NCBI RefSeq assembly: GCF_002119765.1
Contig: NZ_CP021112.1
Span: forward strand, 5,636,501 to 5,700,500
Direction of reading: 5' to 3'
Source: Pseudorhodoplanes sinuspersici
GTDB taxonomy: Bacteria > Pseudomonadota > Alphaproteobacteria > Rhizobiales > Xanthobacteraceae
Length of the DNA stretch: 64,000 bases
Part shown: positions 53,676-62,647 of the stretch, in pieces
Numbering within the stretch: the first letter of the stretch is position 1
Layout: every line of letters starts with the position of its first letter
Notes under the pieces: generated by a model
The model's database searches: none
Told to the model about the DNA's origin: nothing
Seen by the model: the letters and a program-made list of their open reading frames with translations, nothing else
Made by a program: the position numbers and the translations under genes

Positions 53676-55379
53676 TCAGAACAAGGTGCCGTTGATCATC
53701 GCGAGATGCTCGACGATCGGACCAAGTGCGAGTGCAGGGAAGAATGTGAGGCCGCCGACAACCAGGATGACGCTGGTGAGAAGGCCCACGAAAAGCGGTC
53801 CATGCGTCGGAAACGTCCCGGCCGAAGCCGGCACTGTTTTCTTGGCTGCCAGCGAACCTGCAATCGCAAGCGCCGGCACGATGACCAGGAAACGGCCGAT
53901 GAGCATCGCAAGGCCGATCGTGATGTTGTACCAGAGCGTATTGCCACTCAGGCCGCCGAAAGCCGAGCCGTTATTCGCCGTTCCAGACGTGTAGGCGTAC
54001 ATGATCTCCGAAAACCCGTGTGGTCCGGGATTGGAGATCGACGACACCGCAAAAGGCAGAACGCTGGCGGCGGCCGTGAATCCGAGGATCGACAGCGGCA
54101 GACACAGGATGGCCAGCATCGCCATCTTGACTTCCCTCGCCTCGATCTTCTTGCCGACATATTCCGGTGTCCGGCCAACCATGAGACCGGCGATGAACAT
54201 CGCGATCACCACGAAGATCAGCATGCCGTAGAGGCCGGCGCCGACGCTACCGATGATAATTTCACCGAGTTGCATATTGATGATCGGGATCATCCCGCCC
54301 AGTGCGGTGAAGGAATCGTGCATCGCGTTGACCGCGCCGCAGGACGCCGCCGTCGTGATCACCGCAAACAGCGCGGACAGGGCAATACCGAAACGGACCT
54401 CCTTGCCTTCCATATTGCCGCCGGTGAGACCGAGCGCATTGAGTGCCGTCGTGCCGGATGCTTCCGCCCAATAGGTGACGGCAACACCGACGAGGAACAG
54501 CACACCCATGACGGCGAAGATCGCCCATCCCTGCCGCTCGTTACCGACCATGCGGCCGAAGACATTGGTCAGGGCAGCGCCCAGCGCAAAGATCGAGACG
54601 ATCTGGATCAGGTTGGACAAGGCACCCGGATTTTCGAACGGATGCGCCGAATTGGCATTGAAGAAACCGCCACCATTCGTTCCCAGCATTTTGATCGCGA
54701 GCTGGGACGCGGTCGGACCAAGCGCGATCGTCTGCTTACCGCCTTCCAGTGTGGTCGCATCAACGTAACCGGACAAGGTCTGCGGCACGCCCAGCGCGAC
54801 ATAGATCAGCGTCAGCACCACGCAGGCCGGCAGCAGGATATAAAGCGTGCAACGGGTAAGATCGACCCAGAAATTGCCGATCGATTGAGCCGACGCGCGC
54901 GCGAACCCGCGGATGACCGCGATCGAAATCGCGATACCGACGGCCGCCGACAGAAAATTCTGAACGGTCAGGCCTGCCATCTGCGTGAAATAGGATAGCG
55001 TGCTCTCGCCGCCGTAGTTCTGCCAGTTCGTGTTCGTGGCAAAACTTACTGCTGTATTAAAGGACAGATCGGCCGGCACGGCCGCCATGTCCTGAGGATT
55101 GAACGGGAAAAATGGCTGAAGCCGCAAAATGGCGTAGAGCAACACGAAACCTGCGATATGGAATATCAGCATCGCGACGGCGTAAGTCAGCCAGCTCTGT
55201 TCGCGTTTCTCGTCGATACCTCCGAGCGCATAAAGCCCGACCTCGACCGGACGAAGAACTGGCGACAGCAATGTCCGCTCGCCATTGAAGACGCGCGTCA
55301 TATACCAGCCGATCGGCTTGACCAGCGCGACGATGATCGCGCAGAAAATCAGGATCTGTATCCAACCGTTGACGGTCAT
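53676..55379 (-). CDS. kdpA: Potassium-transporting ATPase subunit A
   Basis: A 567-aa membrane channel subunit related to KtrB/Trk channels, with four pore-loop repeats such as [40 protein letters not shown] and [13 protein letters not shown]. The start at 55379 (TVNGWIQIL) matches the usual KdpA N-terminus; the longer frame upstream runs into the repeat. Between it and kdpF lies a full bipartite repeat of about 100 bases. Confidence 0.95.
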   Translation of the reverse strand: MTVNGWIQILIFCAIIVALVKPIGWYMTRVFNGERTLLSPVLRPVEVGLYALGGIDEKREQSWLTYAVAMLIFHIAGFVLLYAILRLQPFFPFNPQDMAAVPADLSFNTAVSFATNTNWQNYGGESTLSYFTQMAGLTVQNFLSAAVGIAISIAVIRGFARASAQSIGNFWVDLTRCTLYILLPACVVLTLIYVALGVPQTLSGYVDATTLEGGKQTIALGPTASQLAIKMLGTNGGGFFNANSAHPFENPGALSNLIQIVSIFALGAALTNVFGRMVGNERQGWAIFAVMGVLFLVGVAVTYWAEASGTTALNALGLTGGNMEGKEVRFGIALSALFAVITTAASCGAVNAMHDSFTALGGMIPIINMQLGEIIIGSVGAGLYGMLIFVVIAMFIAGLMVGRTPEYVGKKIEAREVKMAMLAILCLPLSILGFTAAASVLPFAVSSISNPGPHGFSEIMYAYTSGTANNGSAFGGLSGNTLWYNITIGLAMLIGRFLVIVPALAIAGSLAAKKTVPASAGTFPTHGPLFVGLLTSVILVVGGLTFFPALALGPIVEHLAMINGTLF

Positions 55380-55395
55380 GTGTGAATGCCTTTTC

Positions 55396-55499
55396 AGAGC
55401 GTTTTCGAGCGAAGTCGGTACCGGTTCGCGTGAAGAAAACGCGTCAAACAAAAACGAGAGTCTCGGGCTTTGATTCCATCAAAGCCGGAAAGGCTCTAG
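55396..55499 (-). repeat. Bipartite structured repeat, copy B, between kdpF and kdpA
   Basis: Read in the direction of the operon, the hairpin comes first: ATCAAAGCCGGA (55478-55489 on the plus strand) against TCGGGCTTTGAT (55463-55474). A T-rich stretch (CGTTTTTGTTTG) follows, then a second foldback in which GCGTTTTC pairs with GAAAACGC and, inside, GCGAA with TTCGC around CCGGTACCGAC. The kdpF TAG stop is the element's own first bases. The hairpin plus T-rich stretch could partly terminate or attenuate kdpABC. Confidence 0.75.
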
Positions 55500-55585
55500 A
55501 ACCGCTCTGGCCGAAGCAAAGCGTAAGTGAGGTAAACCAGAAGAATTGCGGTCACGAGGCCGGCCAGTGAATAGTCGAGGATCAT
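55496..55585 (-). CDS. kdpF: Potassium-transporting ATPase subunit F
   Basis: A 29-aa single-helix peptide, beginning MILDYSLAGLVTAILL and ending LLRPERF, the KdpF pattern. AGGAGG lies five bases before the ATG. KdpF stabilises the Kdp complex in the membrane. Its TAG stop falls on the end of the bipartite repeat, so the last codons abut a mobile-type element. Confidence 0.9.
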   Translation of the reverse strand: MILDYSLAGLVTAILLVYLTYALLRPERF

Positions 55586-55595
55586 TGCCGCCTCC

Positions 55596-55679
55596 TCAGA
55601 GTCTTGCGCACGCATAGGCGTAGCCCAGCGTCAGCACGAAAAACACAAGGCCTATGGCCAGCATGACCAGGTCCGTCAT
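55596..55679 (-). CDS. 27-aa membrane peptide upstream of kdpF
   Basis: A tiny open frame encoding MTDLVMLAIGLVFFVLTL, then GYAYACARL: one hydrophobic helix with a short polar tail. GAGGAG lies seven bases before the ATG. It ends 10 bases before kdpF, and the kdpF ribosome site sits in that gap, so the layout is a real operon rather than chance. Peptides of this shape precede kdpF in other alpha- and betaproteobacteria from memory; their role is not known. It is first in the operon and may be a second KdpF-like stabiliser or a leader. Confidence 0.72.
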   Translation of the reverse strand: MTDLVMLAIGLVFFVLTLGYAYACARL

Positions 55680-56503
55680 TTCGGAACTCCTCAGCGGCAA
55701 TTCAGTCGTGGCGAAGTGCGCTTTCGACCGAATCCGGAAAGCTACCGATCCATTAGATGTCGGCTGAACGTATTTTTTCGAGGAGGGAGCGGGCGCAATT
55801 TTATAGGAATCTCATAAATACGCTCGACAAAGTTGGGAATTGACGGCCTTTCCGGACCCCGCCGGCCATGCCTTTTCATATATGCGGCACTTATGACATC
55901 GCGGGCACATCCCTCTCGAAATCCTACGGCTTTCCGAAGACATTTGACGGCGCGGCGAGTCATCTGATCGCTGAGGGCGCGTTCCGATTTCGATCGGAAG
56001 ATCAAGTCAGGCGCCTTCGTCGATGCGATCTTGATGCTCATCGAACTGGAAAATGCCAGCATGGTCGCTTCGCAGAGTCGCCATTGACGATGGCGTCTGG
56101 TTCTGCTCGCTCTCGCGGCAGCCTCCTCTACCGATCGAGATTGACGAGTCTGCGCGGATGCCAAGCATCCGACACGTCTCGAACTGTCCGGTTATGCGCC
56201 ATCGCGCTGTCGTTGATGCCTTCATCGCAGGCCGATTGACGGGCTGACCGCTGCGCCCGGCTCTCTCCGCCGCTGCTCGCCCGCAACTGAAAAAAGGCCC
56301 GGCGCGCCAGTGGCGGCCGGGCTCCAAGTCGAGGGAGGTGCTGATGCACGCCTCCCGCTATGACGGTCGGACCTTACTATTTCTCGACGATCGCCGCCGA
56401 CATTCGAGACAAGTTGGTTCTTAATTGCATTGGCCGGCCGATATGTCCTGTCTTGCTTGGCCACGCGCGATGTCGCGACCGGCGATCATGGCGACTTCAC
56501 AAA
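55680..56503. other. Region between the kdp operon and the TctC-like gene
   Basis: Over 800 bases with no supported gene. Open frames of 120-140 codons exist on both strands around 55742-56239 but overlap each other, are rich in Arg and Ser and match no family pattern. The left part must hold the kdp promoter. The right part contains the terminator at 56290-56322. Confidence 0.45.
56290..56322 (-). terminator. Rho-independent terminator of the TctC-like gene
   Basis: On the minus strand GCCCGGC (56316-56322) pairs with GCCGGGC (56297-56303). CGCC and GGCG extend the stem inside around a 3-nt loop, and TTTTTT follows (56290-56295) one base after the stem. A classic intrinsic terminator about 180 bases after the TctC-like stop. 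Confidence 0.85.
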
Positions 56504-57508
56504 TCATTGCAGTTTTACATTCGCGGCCTTGATCACCTTATGCCAGCGCTCGACCTCGTCCCGGAGATACTTGGCTGTGGCCTCGGTCGAGCCGCCAACG
56601 ACCTCTGCCGAGAGCTTCTTCAGCCGGTCCTGCAATTGCGGATCACGCAAAGCCTCGTTGATGTCGGCATTGATCTTTTCGGTGATCGCTTTCGGTGTCT
56701 TCGGTGGCGCCACCACCGCATACCAGGCAACTGATTCAAATCCCGGCAAAGTTTCTGCAACAGTTGGCATATTGGGTAACGACGCCATGCGCTTCGGCGA
56801 GGCCACCGCCAAAAGGCGCAGCTTGCCGCTATCGACCAGCGGCAACGACACGCCGAGATTATCGCACATGAAATCGACATTACCCGACAACAGGTCCTGC
56901 AATGCCGGCGCCGTTCCACGATAGGGAATGTGCTGAACCTTCACCTGTCCCATCATTTGCAGCATCTCGGAGGTGAGATGCGATGTCGTGCCGTTGCCTT
57001 GCGTCGCCGATGTCACCTTGCCCGGATTGGCTTTCAGATAGCTGAGGAATTCCGGCAGGGTCTTGGCGCTGACCCTGCTCGGATTGACGATCACGCCATT
57101 CGGCACCTGCGCCAGGATGGCGATCGGCTCGAACTTCATCGGGTCGAACGGAAGGTTCGGATAAAGATTAAGATTGATGACCAGCGGCGGCGGCGGCGCG
57201 GACAACAGCGTGTAGCCATCCGGTTCGGCACGATAGGCCTGATCCGTGCCGATATTCCCCGCAGCACCGGTCGGATTTTCGATCACCACCGGTTGCCCCC
57301 ATTTGCGCGACAGCCATTCGGCGACAAGACGCGGCACAGCATCGGCGGTGCCGCCGGCCGGGAACGGCACGATGATTTTCACAGGCCGGTTCGGATAATC
57401 CTGGGCCCAACTGGCGGGAGCGCCAAGCAGCATGGCCGCGGCAAAGACAAGAGCCATGACACAGCGAGCATGCCGGCGGGCGCAACCTATCGCATCAGTC
57501 TGAAGCAC
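56504..57508 (-). CDS. Tripartite tricarboxylate transporter receptor (TctC/Bug family)
   Basis: A 334-aa periplasmic binding protein with signal peptide (CVMALVFAAAMLLGAPASWAQ) and the Bug signature YPNRPVKIIVPFPAGGTADAVPRL, followed by GAAGNIGTDQAYRAEPDGYT and YRGTAPALQDLLSGNVDFMCDN. The start is a GTG at 57508 with GGGAGG seven bases upstream; a TTG/ATG farther up would bring extra non-signal residues. No TctA or TctB membrane gene is near, so it is an orphan receptor. The divergent monooxygenase suggests an aromatic carboxylate ligand (inference). Confidence 0.88.
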   Translation of the reverse strand: MLQTDAIGCARRHARCVMALVFAAAMLLGAPASWAQDYPNRPVKIIVPFPAGGTADAVPRLVAEWLSRKWGQPVVIENPTGAAGNIGTDQAYRAEPDGYTLLSAPPPPLVINLNLYPNLPFDPMKFEPIAILAQVPNGVIVNPSRVSAKTLPEFLSYLKANPGKVTSATQGNGTTSHLTSEMLQMMGQVKVQHIPYRGTAPALQDLLSGNVDFMCDNLGVSLPLVDSGKLRLLAVASPKRMASLPNMPTVAETLPGFESVAWYAVVAPPKTPKAITEKINADINEALRDPQLQDRLKKLSAEVVGGSTEATAKYLRDEVERWHKVIKAANVKLQ

Positions 57509-57667
57509 CTGAAATCCTCCCAAGAACATTTCTTCCCATTATTTTTTCTTCTAGTTTTTGGCGCCCGCACGCCGTGAGGTCCGGGTGCCGCGTAAACTAC
57601 CTGACAGCAGAATAGCTTGAAATCAATGAGCTTCTGAAGCATTTTTGATGTCGCAGGTGTCCGCTCT

Positions 57668-57679
57668 CCGAACGTTCGG
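57668..57679. promoter_or_regulatory. Candidate operator before the FAD monooxygenase
   Basis: CCGAACGTTCGG is a perfect 12-bp palindrome 37 bases before the monooxygenase start. The same gap also contains GCTTCTGAAGC (57630-57640). No regulator gene is adjacent. Confidence 0.4.
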
Positions 57680-57716
57680 CGTGACGTGACACCCTCAAAG
57701 AAAAGGGCAGGAAACG

Positions 57717-58904
57717 ATGGCGAGCGCGCAACCCAATATTGTGATTGTCGGCGGTGGAATTGGCGGGCTGTTCGCTGCAAATGCCTTGATTGCCCACGGG
57801 CTGCAGGTCTTCGTCTATGAGCAGGCACCGCAGCTCGGCGAGGTTGGTGCGGGCGTTTACATCACCCCCAACAGCGCACGGCAGCTTGAGCGTGTGGGGC
57901 TCGGCCCCTCGCTTGAGAAATGGGGCGCCCGTGTCGGTGCGGGTTCGCAATATTTTCGTGACGACGGCACGATGATTGCGCCAGTTCAGGTCACGGATTC
58001 GGCAGGCTGGAATGCGACATTCGGCATGCATCGCGCCGATCTCGTCGAGATGCTGGCCGAGACATTGCCTGCTGGCGTTGTCCATACCGGCCATCGCTGC
58101 ATCGGTTTCGAACGGACGAGCGACAAGGCAAAGGTCTCATTCGCCAATGGTGCCGTTGCGGAAGCCGATATCGTGATCGCCGCCGACGGCATTCACTCCG
58201 AATTGCGGCCGTTCGTTTTCCCGCCGTCCAATCCTGTCTTCTCCAACACCGTTGCCTATCGTGGTCTTGTTGCGCATGAACGCGTACCGCACTGGCCGAC
58301 CAATTCCTGGCTGATGTGGCTCGGCAAGGGCAAACACTTCCTCGTCTTCCCGGTGCGCGCAGGTCAGCTCATCAACTATGTCGGCTTTGTTCCGGCCGAT
58401 GAGCAGATGAAAGAATCCTGGTCGGCGCAGGGCGACCCCGATGCGCTGCGTCGCGAATTCGCCGGCTGGGATCCGCGCATTCAAGGGCTCCTGAAGGAGG
58501 TTGAGACCACGTTCAAATGGGCGCTCTACGATCGCGAGCCGCTGCCGACATGGACCAAGGGACGGCTCACGCTGCTTGGCGATGCGGCGCATCCGATGCT
58601 TCCCCATCTCGGTCAGGGCGCCAATCAATCGATCGAGGATGGCATGGCGCTGGCGACGATCCTGGCCAATACTGACGCAGGGCATGCGCCTGCCGCTCTG
58701 CAAGCTTACGAAAACCTCCGTCGCGATCGTGTTGCCAGTGTTCAGCGCGGTGCCCGCGAAAATGGCTTGCGTTACGACACCTTCCACGGCGACGTCGCCA
58801 GGCGCGACGCCGAGATCACCGCGCATGCCTCGTTCCGCAAGCGGCTTTACGATCACGACGTCGTGCCGGAAGCCAAGGCTGCAGCGATGAAGCTGGCCTC
58901 CTGA
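57717..58904 (+). CDS. FAD-dependent aromatic monooxygenase (salicylate hydroxylase-like)
   Basis: A 395-aa group A flavoprotein monooxygenase. The FAD motif is IVGGGIGGLFAANALIAHGLQVFVYEQ; the DG motif is AEADIVIAADGIHSELR; the GD motif is LTLLGDAAHPMLPHLGQGANQSIEDG. HMRADLVEML-type NADH contacts read MHRADLVEML. It hydroxylates, and may decarboxylate, an aromatic acid such as salicylate or 3-/6-hydroxybenzoate. Opposite it is an orphan carboxylate receptor, a common pairing. Confidence 0.88.
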   Translation: MASAQPNIVIVGGGIGGLFAANALIAHGLQVFVYEQAPQLGEVGAGVYITPNSARQLERVGLGPSLEKWGARVGAGSQYFRDDGTMIAPVQVTDSAGWNATFGMHRADLVEMLAETLPAGVVHTGHRCIGFERTSDKAKVSFANGAVAEADIVIAADGIHSELRPFVFPPSNPVFSNTVAYRGLVAHERVPHWPTNSWLMWLGKGKHFLVFPVRAGQLINYVGFVPADEQMKESWSAQGDPDALRREFAGWDPRIQGLLKEVETTFKWALYDREPLPTWTKGRLTLLGDAAHPMLPHLGQGANQSIEDGMALATILANTDAGHAPAALQAYENLRRDRVASVQRGARENGLRYDTFHGDVARRDAEITAHASFRKRLYDHDVVPEAKAAAMKLAS

Positions 58905-58931
58905 TCGGGCCATCGACTGTGGAGACGGACA

Positions 58932-58966
58932 GCGCCGCTCATCATCGTGACATGATGATAGCGGCG
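58932..58966. terminator. Hairpin between convergent genes
   Basis: GCGCCGCTCATCATC (58932-58946) faces GATGATAGCGGCGC (58953-58966) around seven bases, with one bulged base. It sits midway between the ends of the monooxygenase and SDR genes and probably terminates both. There is no clear T-run. Confidence 0.55.
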
Positions 58967-58979
58967 CGATCCATTCCGA

Positions 58980-59735
58980 TCAGATGCCTTGGCCGCCGGA
59001 CACTTCAATCCGCTGTGCATTGATCCAACGGTTGTCTTCGGACAACAGGCTCGCGATCATTGGCCCAATATCGTCCGGCACGCCAACGCGGCCAAGCGCC
59101 GTCATCTCTGCGAAGAACTTGTTGAAGTCCGGCGTGTCACGAACAGCACCGCCGAAGAAGTCGGTCTCGATCGCTCCGGGCGCCACCGTGTTGACCGCGA
59201 TCCTGCGACTGCCGAATTCCTTCGCCATGTAGACGGTAAGCACTTCCACCGCGCCCTTCATGGCCGAATAAGCGGACCAGCCGGGGGCGGAGACTCTGGT
59301 GAGGCCGGATGACAGGTTCACGATGCGGCCGCCGTCCGCAATCAGCGGCAGCAGTGCCTGGGTGAGGAAGAACACACCCTTGAAGTGGACATTGACCAGC
59401 CTGTCGAACTGCTCTTCGGTCGTGTCGCTGATCAGGGCGTAATCGCCATGGCCGGCATTATTCACGAGGTGATCGAACGTCTCGCGTTGCCAGGTCTCGC
59501 GGAGCGTCGTCCGCAAGCGTTCCGTGAATGATGCGAAAGTTGCGACCTTCCCGGTGTCGAGCTGGAGCGCGACCGCCTTCCGACCAATTGCCTGAATCTC
59601 TGCAACAACGGCCTGCGCATCTTCTACCCGGCTCTGGTAGGTGAGGACGACGTCGCCGCCGCGGCGGGCGACGCTCAACGCGGTGTTGCGGCCAAGGCCG
59701 CGGCTAGCACCGGTAATCAAAGTGATTTTGGCCAT
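58980..59735 (-). CDS. Short-chain dehydrogenase/reductase
   Basis: A 251-aa classical SDR with complete motifs: TGASRGLG (residues 8-15), NNAGHG, Ser in NLSSG, and YSAMK as YxxxK, ending WINAQRIEVSGGQ. GGGAG lies six bases before the ATG. Oxidises or reduces an alcohol/carbonyl with NAD(P). Divergent from an AraC-type regulator across 132 bases, a frequent pair in which the regulator controls the reductase. Confidence 0.92.
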   Translation of the reverse strand: MAKITLITGASRGLGRNTALSVARRGGDVVLTYQSRVEDAQAVVAEIQAIGRKAVALQLDTGKVATFASFTERLRTTLRETWQRETFDHLVNNAGHGDYALISDTTEEQFDRLVNVHFKGVFFLTQALLPLIADGGRIVNLSSGLTRVSAPGWSAYSAMKGAVEVLTVYMAKEFGSRRIAVNTVAPGAIETDFFGGAVRDTPDFNKFFAEMTALGRVGVPDDIGPMIASLLSEDNRWINAQRIEVSGGQGI

Positions 59736-59867
59736 CTCTGTCTCCCGTAATGTGGCTGCCTCGATATGCAGCCCAGGAGCCCGGCGGTGTTGCCGGAACC
59801 TCGACGTTTTTTGCCTAATCCTACAAAATGACGTGCGATGCAGCCTGCGATGGGCTAGGCTCATCGT

Positions 59868-60755
59868 ATGACCACGCTCCTCAATGCGGTTCGCCGTTAC
59901 ACGGACGCCTATGCCGACCCGGCCGGCATCGCCCGGACGCCCATACCCGGCCTGACCGCCATTCGCGCCACCGCGCCCACCGGACTCGACTATGCGATCG
60001 CAAGGCCGCTCGTCGCTCTCGTGGTGCAGGGTACCAAGCATGTCACCATGGGGGAGCAGGCTTTCACCTTCAGCGCCGGAGACTCGCTGCTGATCACCGC
60101 CGATGTGCCGACCGTGAGCCAGATCACGCGCGCGAGCAGCGCAGCACCTTATTTCTCGCTCGTCCTGGACTTGGACCCGTCGGTGATCGCAGAACTGACC
60201 GCAGAGATGAAGGCAGCGCCGGTTCTCGACGACGGGCCCGTGCGCGTCGAGCCGACAGATGCCGAAGTCACCGATGCAGCGCTGCGGCTGATGCGTCTGC
60301 TCGATCGGCCCGCATCTGTGCCGGTGCTGCAAGCGCAGCTTGTGCGCGAAATGCATTACTGGCTGTTGGCAGGTCGACACGGTGCCGCAATCCGACGTCT
60401 TGGCTATCCGGACAGTCATGCACAGCGTGTGGCGCGCGCGGTCGCAGTCCTTCGAACCGAATTCGCTCAAGCCTTGCCGGTCGAGCGGCTGGCCGCTGTC
60501 GCCGGCATGAGTCCGTCGTCATTCCATCAGCACTTCCGCGCGGTGACGTCGCTCTCGCCACTGCAGTTCCAGAAACAGTTGCGCCTCATCGAAGCACGCC
60601 GGCTGATGACGTCGGAAGGCGCTTCGGCGAGCAGCGCCGCGTTCGCAGTTGGCTACGAGAGTGTTTCGCAATTCACGCGCGAATATGGCCGGATGTTTGG
60701 CGTATCGCCGGTCAAAGACACGAAGGCTGCAAAATCTTGGGCCGACGCGGTGTAG
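59868..60755 (+). CDS. AraC-family regulator with N-terminal AraC_N domain
   Basis: A 295-aa regulator. Residues about 20-180 are the AraC_N-type sensor (PLVALVVQGTKHVTMGEQAFTFSAGDSLLITADVP); the C-terminal two-HTH domain has VERLAAVAGMSPSSFHQHFRAVTSLSPLQFQKQLRLIEARRLM and AAFAVGYESVSQFTREYGRMFGVSP. It most likely controls the divergent SDR gene and itself. Confidence 0.92.
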   Translation: MTTLLNAVRRYTDAYADPAGIARTPIPGLTAIRATAPTGLDYAIARPLVALVVQGTKHVTMGEQAFTFSAGDSLLITADVPTVSQITRASSAAPYFSLVLDLDPSVIAELTAEMKAAPVLDDGPVRVEPTDAEVTDAALRLMRLLDRPASVPVLQAQLVREMHYWLLAGRHGAAIRRLGYPDSHAQRVARAVAVLRTEFAQALPVERLAAVAGMSPSSFHQHFRAVTSLSPLQFQKQLRLIEARRLMTSEGASASSAAFAVGYESVSQFTREYGRMFGVSPVKDTKAAKSWADAV

Positions 60756-60894
60756 CGCATATCAAGCGGCGTCGGGACAATCCTGAATGACAGGACGGGA
60801 CCGCGTTGTCTTTCCGAGATTCGATTCCAATTGCAGAATTCAAGCGTCGCCCTACTTTGCAGGGGAAACCTCGAGAAACATTGGTACACCTGCC

Positions 60895-61281
60895 ATGACG
60901 AGAGTCGACCTCTCCGATATCTACCGAGACTACATAGCCTGCCTGAACAAACAGGACTGGACGAATTTGTGGCAGTTCGTTCATGACGACGTTCATTACA
61001 ATGGCGAACGCATCGGGTTGCCAGGCTATCGCGAAATGCTGGAAAAAGATTTTCGCGCGATTCCGGATCTTTACTTCAATATCCGTCTGCTGATTTCCGA
61101 ACCGCCTCGTGTCGCAAGCCGCCTGATGTTCGACTGCACGCCGAGAGGCATCCTGTTTGGTCTTCCTGTCAACGGCAAGAGAGTGTCGTTTAGCGAAAAC
61201 GTCTTCTATGAGTTTCGAGATACACGGATCGCAGCAGTATGGTCGGTCATCGACAAGGCCGCGATCGAAACTCAGCTTTAG
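60895..61281 (+). CDS. SnoaL-like/NTF2-fold protein
   Basis: A protein of about 128 aa with the NTF2-like pattern of SnoaL-family ester cyclases (LSDIYRDYIACLNKQDWTNLWQFVHDDVHYNGERIGLPGYREMLEKDF) and FDCTPRGILFGLPVNGKRVSFSENVFYEFRD. The fold holds polyketide cyclases, isomerases and non-enzymatic proteins, so no reaction can be given. The ATG at 60895 best fits the fold; no Shine-Dalgarno is obvious, and an in-frame start 108 bases earlier exists. Confidence 0.75.
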   Translation: MTRVDLSDIYRDYIACLNKQDWTNLWQFVHDDVHYNGERIGLPGYREMLEKDFRAIPDLYFNIRLLISEPPRVASRLMFDCTPRGILFGLPVNGKRVSFSENVFYEFRDTRIAAVWSVIDKAAIETQL

Positions 61282-61290
61282 CGCAAGCCT

Positions 61291-61362
61291 AGAAATGGAT
61301 ACCGGTTCGCGCGTCAAACAATAGGCTAGCGTCCCGGCTTTATCAAAGCCGGACAGGCTCTA
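61291..61362 (-). repeat. Bipartite structured repeat, shortened copy C
   Basis: It keeps the ATACCGGTTCGCG core, a GCGTCAAACA piece, and a shorter hairpin CCGGCTTT (61334-61341) against AAAGCCGG (61345-61352), ending in GCTCTAA. About 30 bases of copies A and B are missing. The TAG stop of the amidohydrolase gene (61360-61362 on the minus strand) lies in its last bases. Confidence 0.65.
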
Positions 61363-62622
61363 AGCCGCTTCGGGTGACACAGCCACCCCAGCAAGTTCGG
61401 GACGCAGCAATCTTGCTGCGTCCCGTTTCACGGTCATGCGGCCGCGCTTGAACACCATCAAGGGCTGCACAATTTCCGCAACAGCCGATGCGCCCTCCTC
61501 GCAATCGAGCACAACAAGATCGGCCGCCTTGCCGATGGCGATGCCGTAGTCGCGCAGGTTCATCAGTGTCGCCGGCCGCTCGGTGACGAGCGAGAGACAC
61601 AGCTCCATGTCGATCGGTCGGCCGATCTGCGCGACATTGGCATAGAGATTGGCCATGCGGATCAGCGAGCAATCGCCGAACGGCGTGAACGGGTTCAGCA
61701 CATTGTTGGTCGCCAGCGATCCATTGACGCCGCGTTCGATCAGGCGGTGAACCGGCGTCACGCCGCGCGGCACGCTGTGCTCATGCTCGCGGCCCATCAG
61801 AAAGAGATCGGTCGCCGGCAATGCGGTCAGTGCCACGCCGGAGCGCGCCAGCAGATCGGCAATCTCGTTAAGCTGTGCGGCGCCGAGCGCCGACAGTTTC
61901 GTGACATGGCCGATGGCAACGCGCCCTCCCCAACCATGAGCCTGCGTTTGCCGGCACACTTCATGCAACGACATCGCACTCGGATCGAGATCGAAATCGA
62001 GATGAAAGTCGATGTCGATATCGAAGCGCTTGGCGACGGCGAAGATGCGAGCAATCTGTCCGTCGGGATCGCTGTCGGTATAAGGGCATCCGCCGATCAC
62101 ATCGGCGCCCTGCCCGCAGGCCTCGACCAGCAGTTCCTCAGCGCCGGGATCGTTCAGCAGCCCTTCCTGCGGGAACACGCAGATCTGCAGATCGATGGCA
62201 AAGGCATAGTCGGCTTTCAGCCGCTTGATGGCGCGGAAGCTGGTCAGGCCAATGCGCGGGTCGACTTCCACATGCGTGCGCATATGCGTCGTGCCTTGCA
62301 GGATCGCTTTTTCCAGCGTGCGCTTCGCACGGGCATAAACATCGTCTTCGGTGAAGGTTTTCTTGGCCGCCGCCGTCTCGGCAATCGCTTCGGTGAGCGT
62401 GCCCTCTCTGCAATTGCAGCGGCCGAGAATGCAGGACTTGTCGAGATGGACGTGCGTGTCGACAAAGCCCGGCACCGCGAGGCGCCCGCCCGCATCCGTA
62501 CTTGGTGCATCGCAAATCAGCTTTCGCTCAATCGCCGCGATGCGGCCATCGCGCCAGCCGATGTCGCATGGCTCGCTGTCGCTCATGATACGCGCATTGC
62601 GCAGGATATGATCGAAGTTCAT
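61360..62622 (-). CDS. Amidohydrolase, cytosine deaminase-like
   Basis: A 420-aa metal-dependent hydrolase of the CodA branch. VDTHVHLDKS carries the first metal histidines, MRTHVEVDP and FHLDFDLDP follow, GHVTKLSALG holds another His, and TNNVLNPFTPFGDCSLIRMANL supplies the catalytic Asp region. It would deaminate or hydrolyse a nucleobase-like or cyclic amide substrate. The start at 62622 is 26 bases behind the ABC gene, so the importer may bring in its substrate. Its stop falls on a repeat end. Confidence 0.85.
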   Translation of the reverse strand: MNFDHILRNARIMSDSEPCDIGWRDGRIAAIERKLICDAPSTDAGGRLAVPGFVDTHVHLDKSCILGRCNCREGTLTEAIAETAAAKKTFTEDDVYARAKRTLEKAILQGTTHMRTHVEVDPRIGLTSFRAIKRLKADYAFAIDLQICVFPQEGLLNDPGAEELLVEACGQGADVIGGCPYTDSDPDGQIARIFAVAKRFDIDIDFHLDFDLDPSAMSLHEVCRQTQAHGWGGRVAIGHVTKLSALGAAQLNEIADLLARSGVALTALPATDLFLMGREHEHSVPRGVTPVHRLIERGVNGSLATNNVLNPFTPFGDCSLIRMANLYANVAQIGRPIDMELCLSLVTERPATLMNLRDYGIAIGKAADLVVLDCEEGASAVAEIVQPLMVFKRGRMTVKRDAARLLRPELAGVAVSPEAA

Positions 62623-62647
62623 GTCCGGTCTTTTCTTGTTATTCGGC

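Noticed and set aside
51546-55379. Disrupted kdp operon because of the repeat between kdpF and kdpA
   Set aside because: All kdp frames are full length with intact catalytic motifs, so the element may modulate but has not destroyed the operon.
55742-56239. Possible small proteins of 120-140 aa on both strands
   Set aside because: They overlap each other, are Ser/Arg-rich, and match nothing recognisable; no good start site was found for either.
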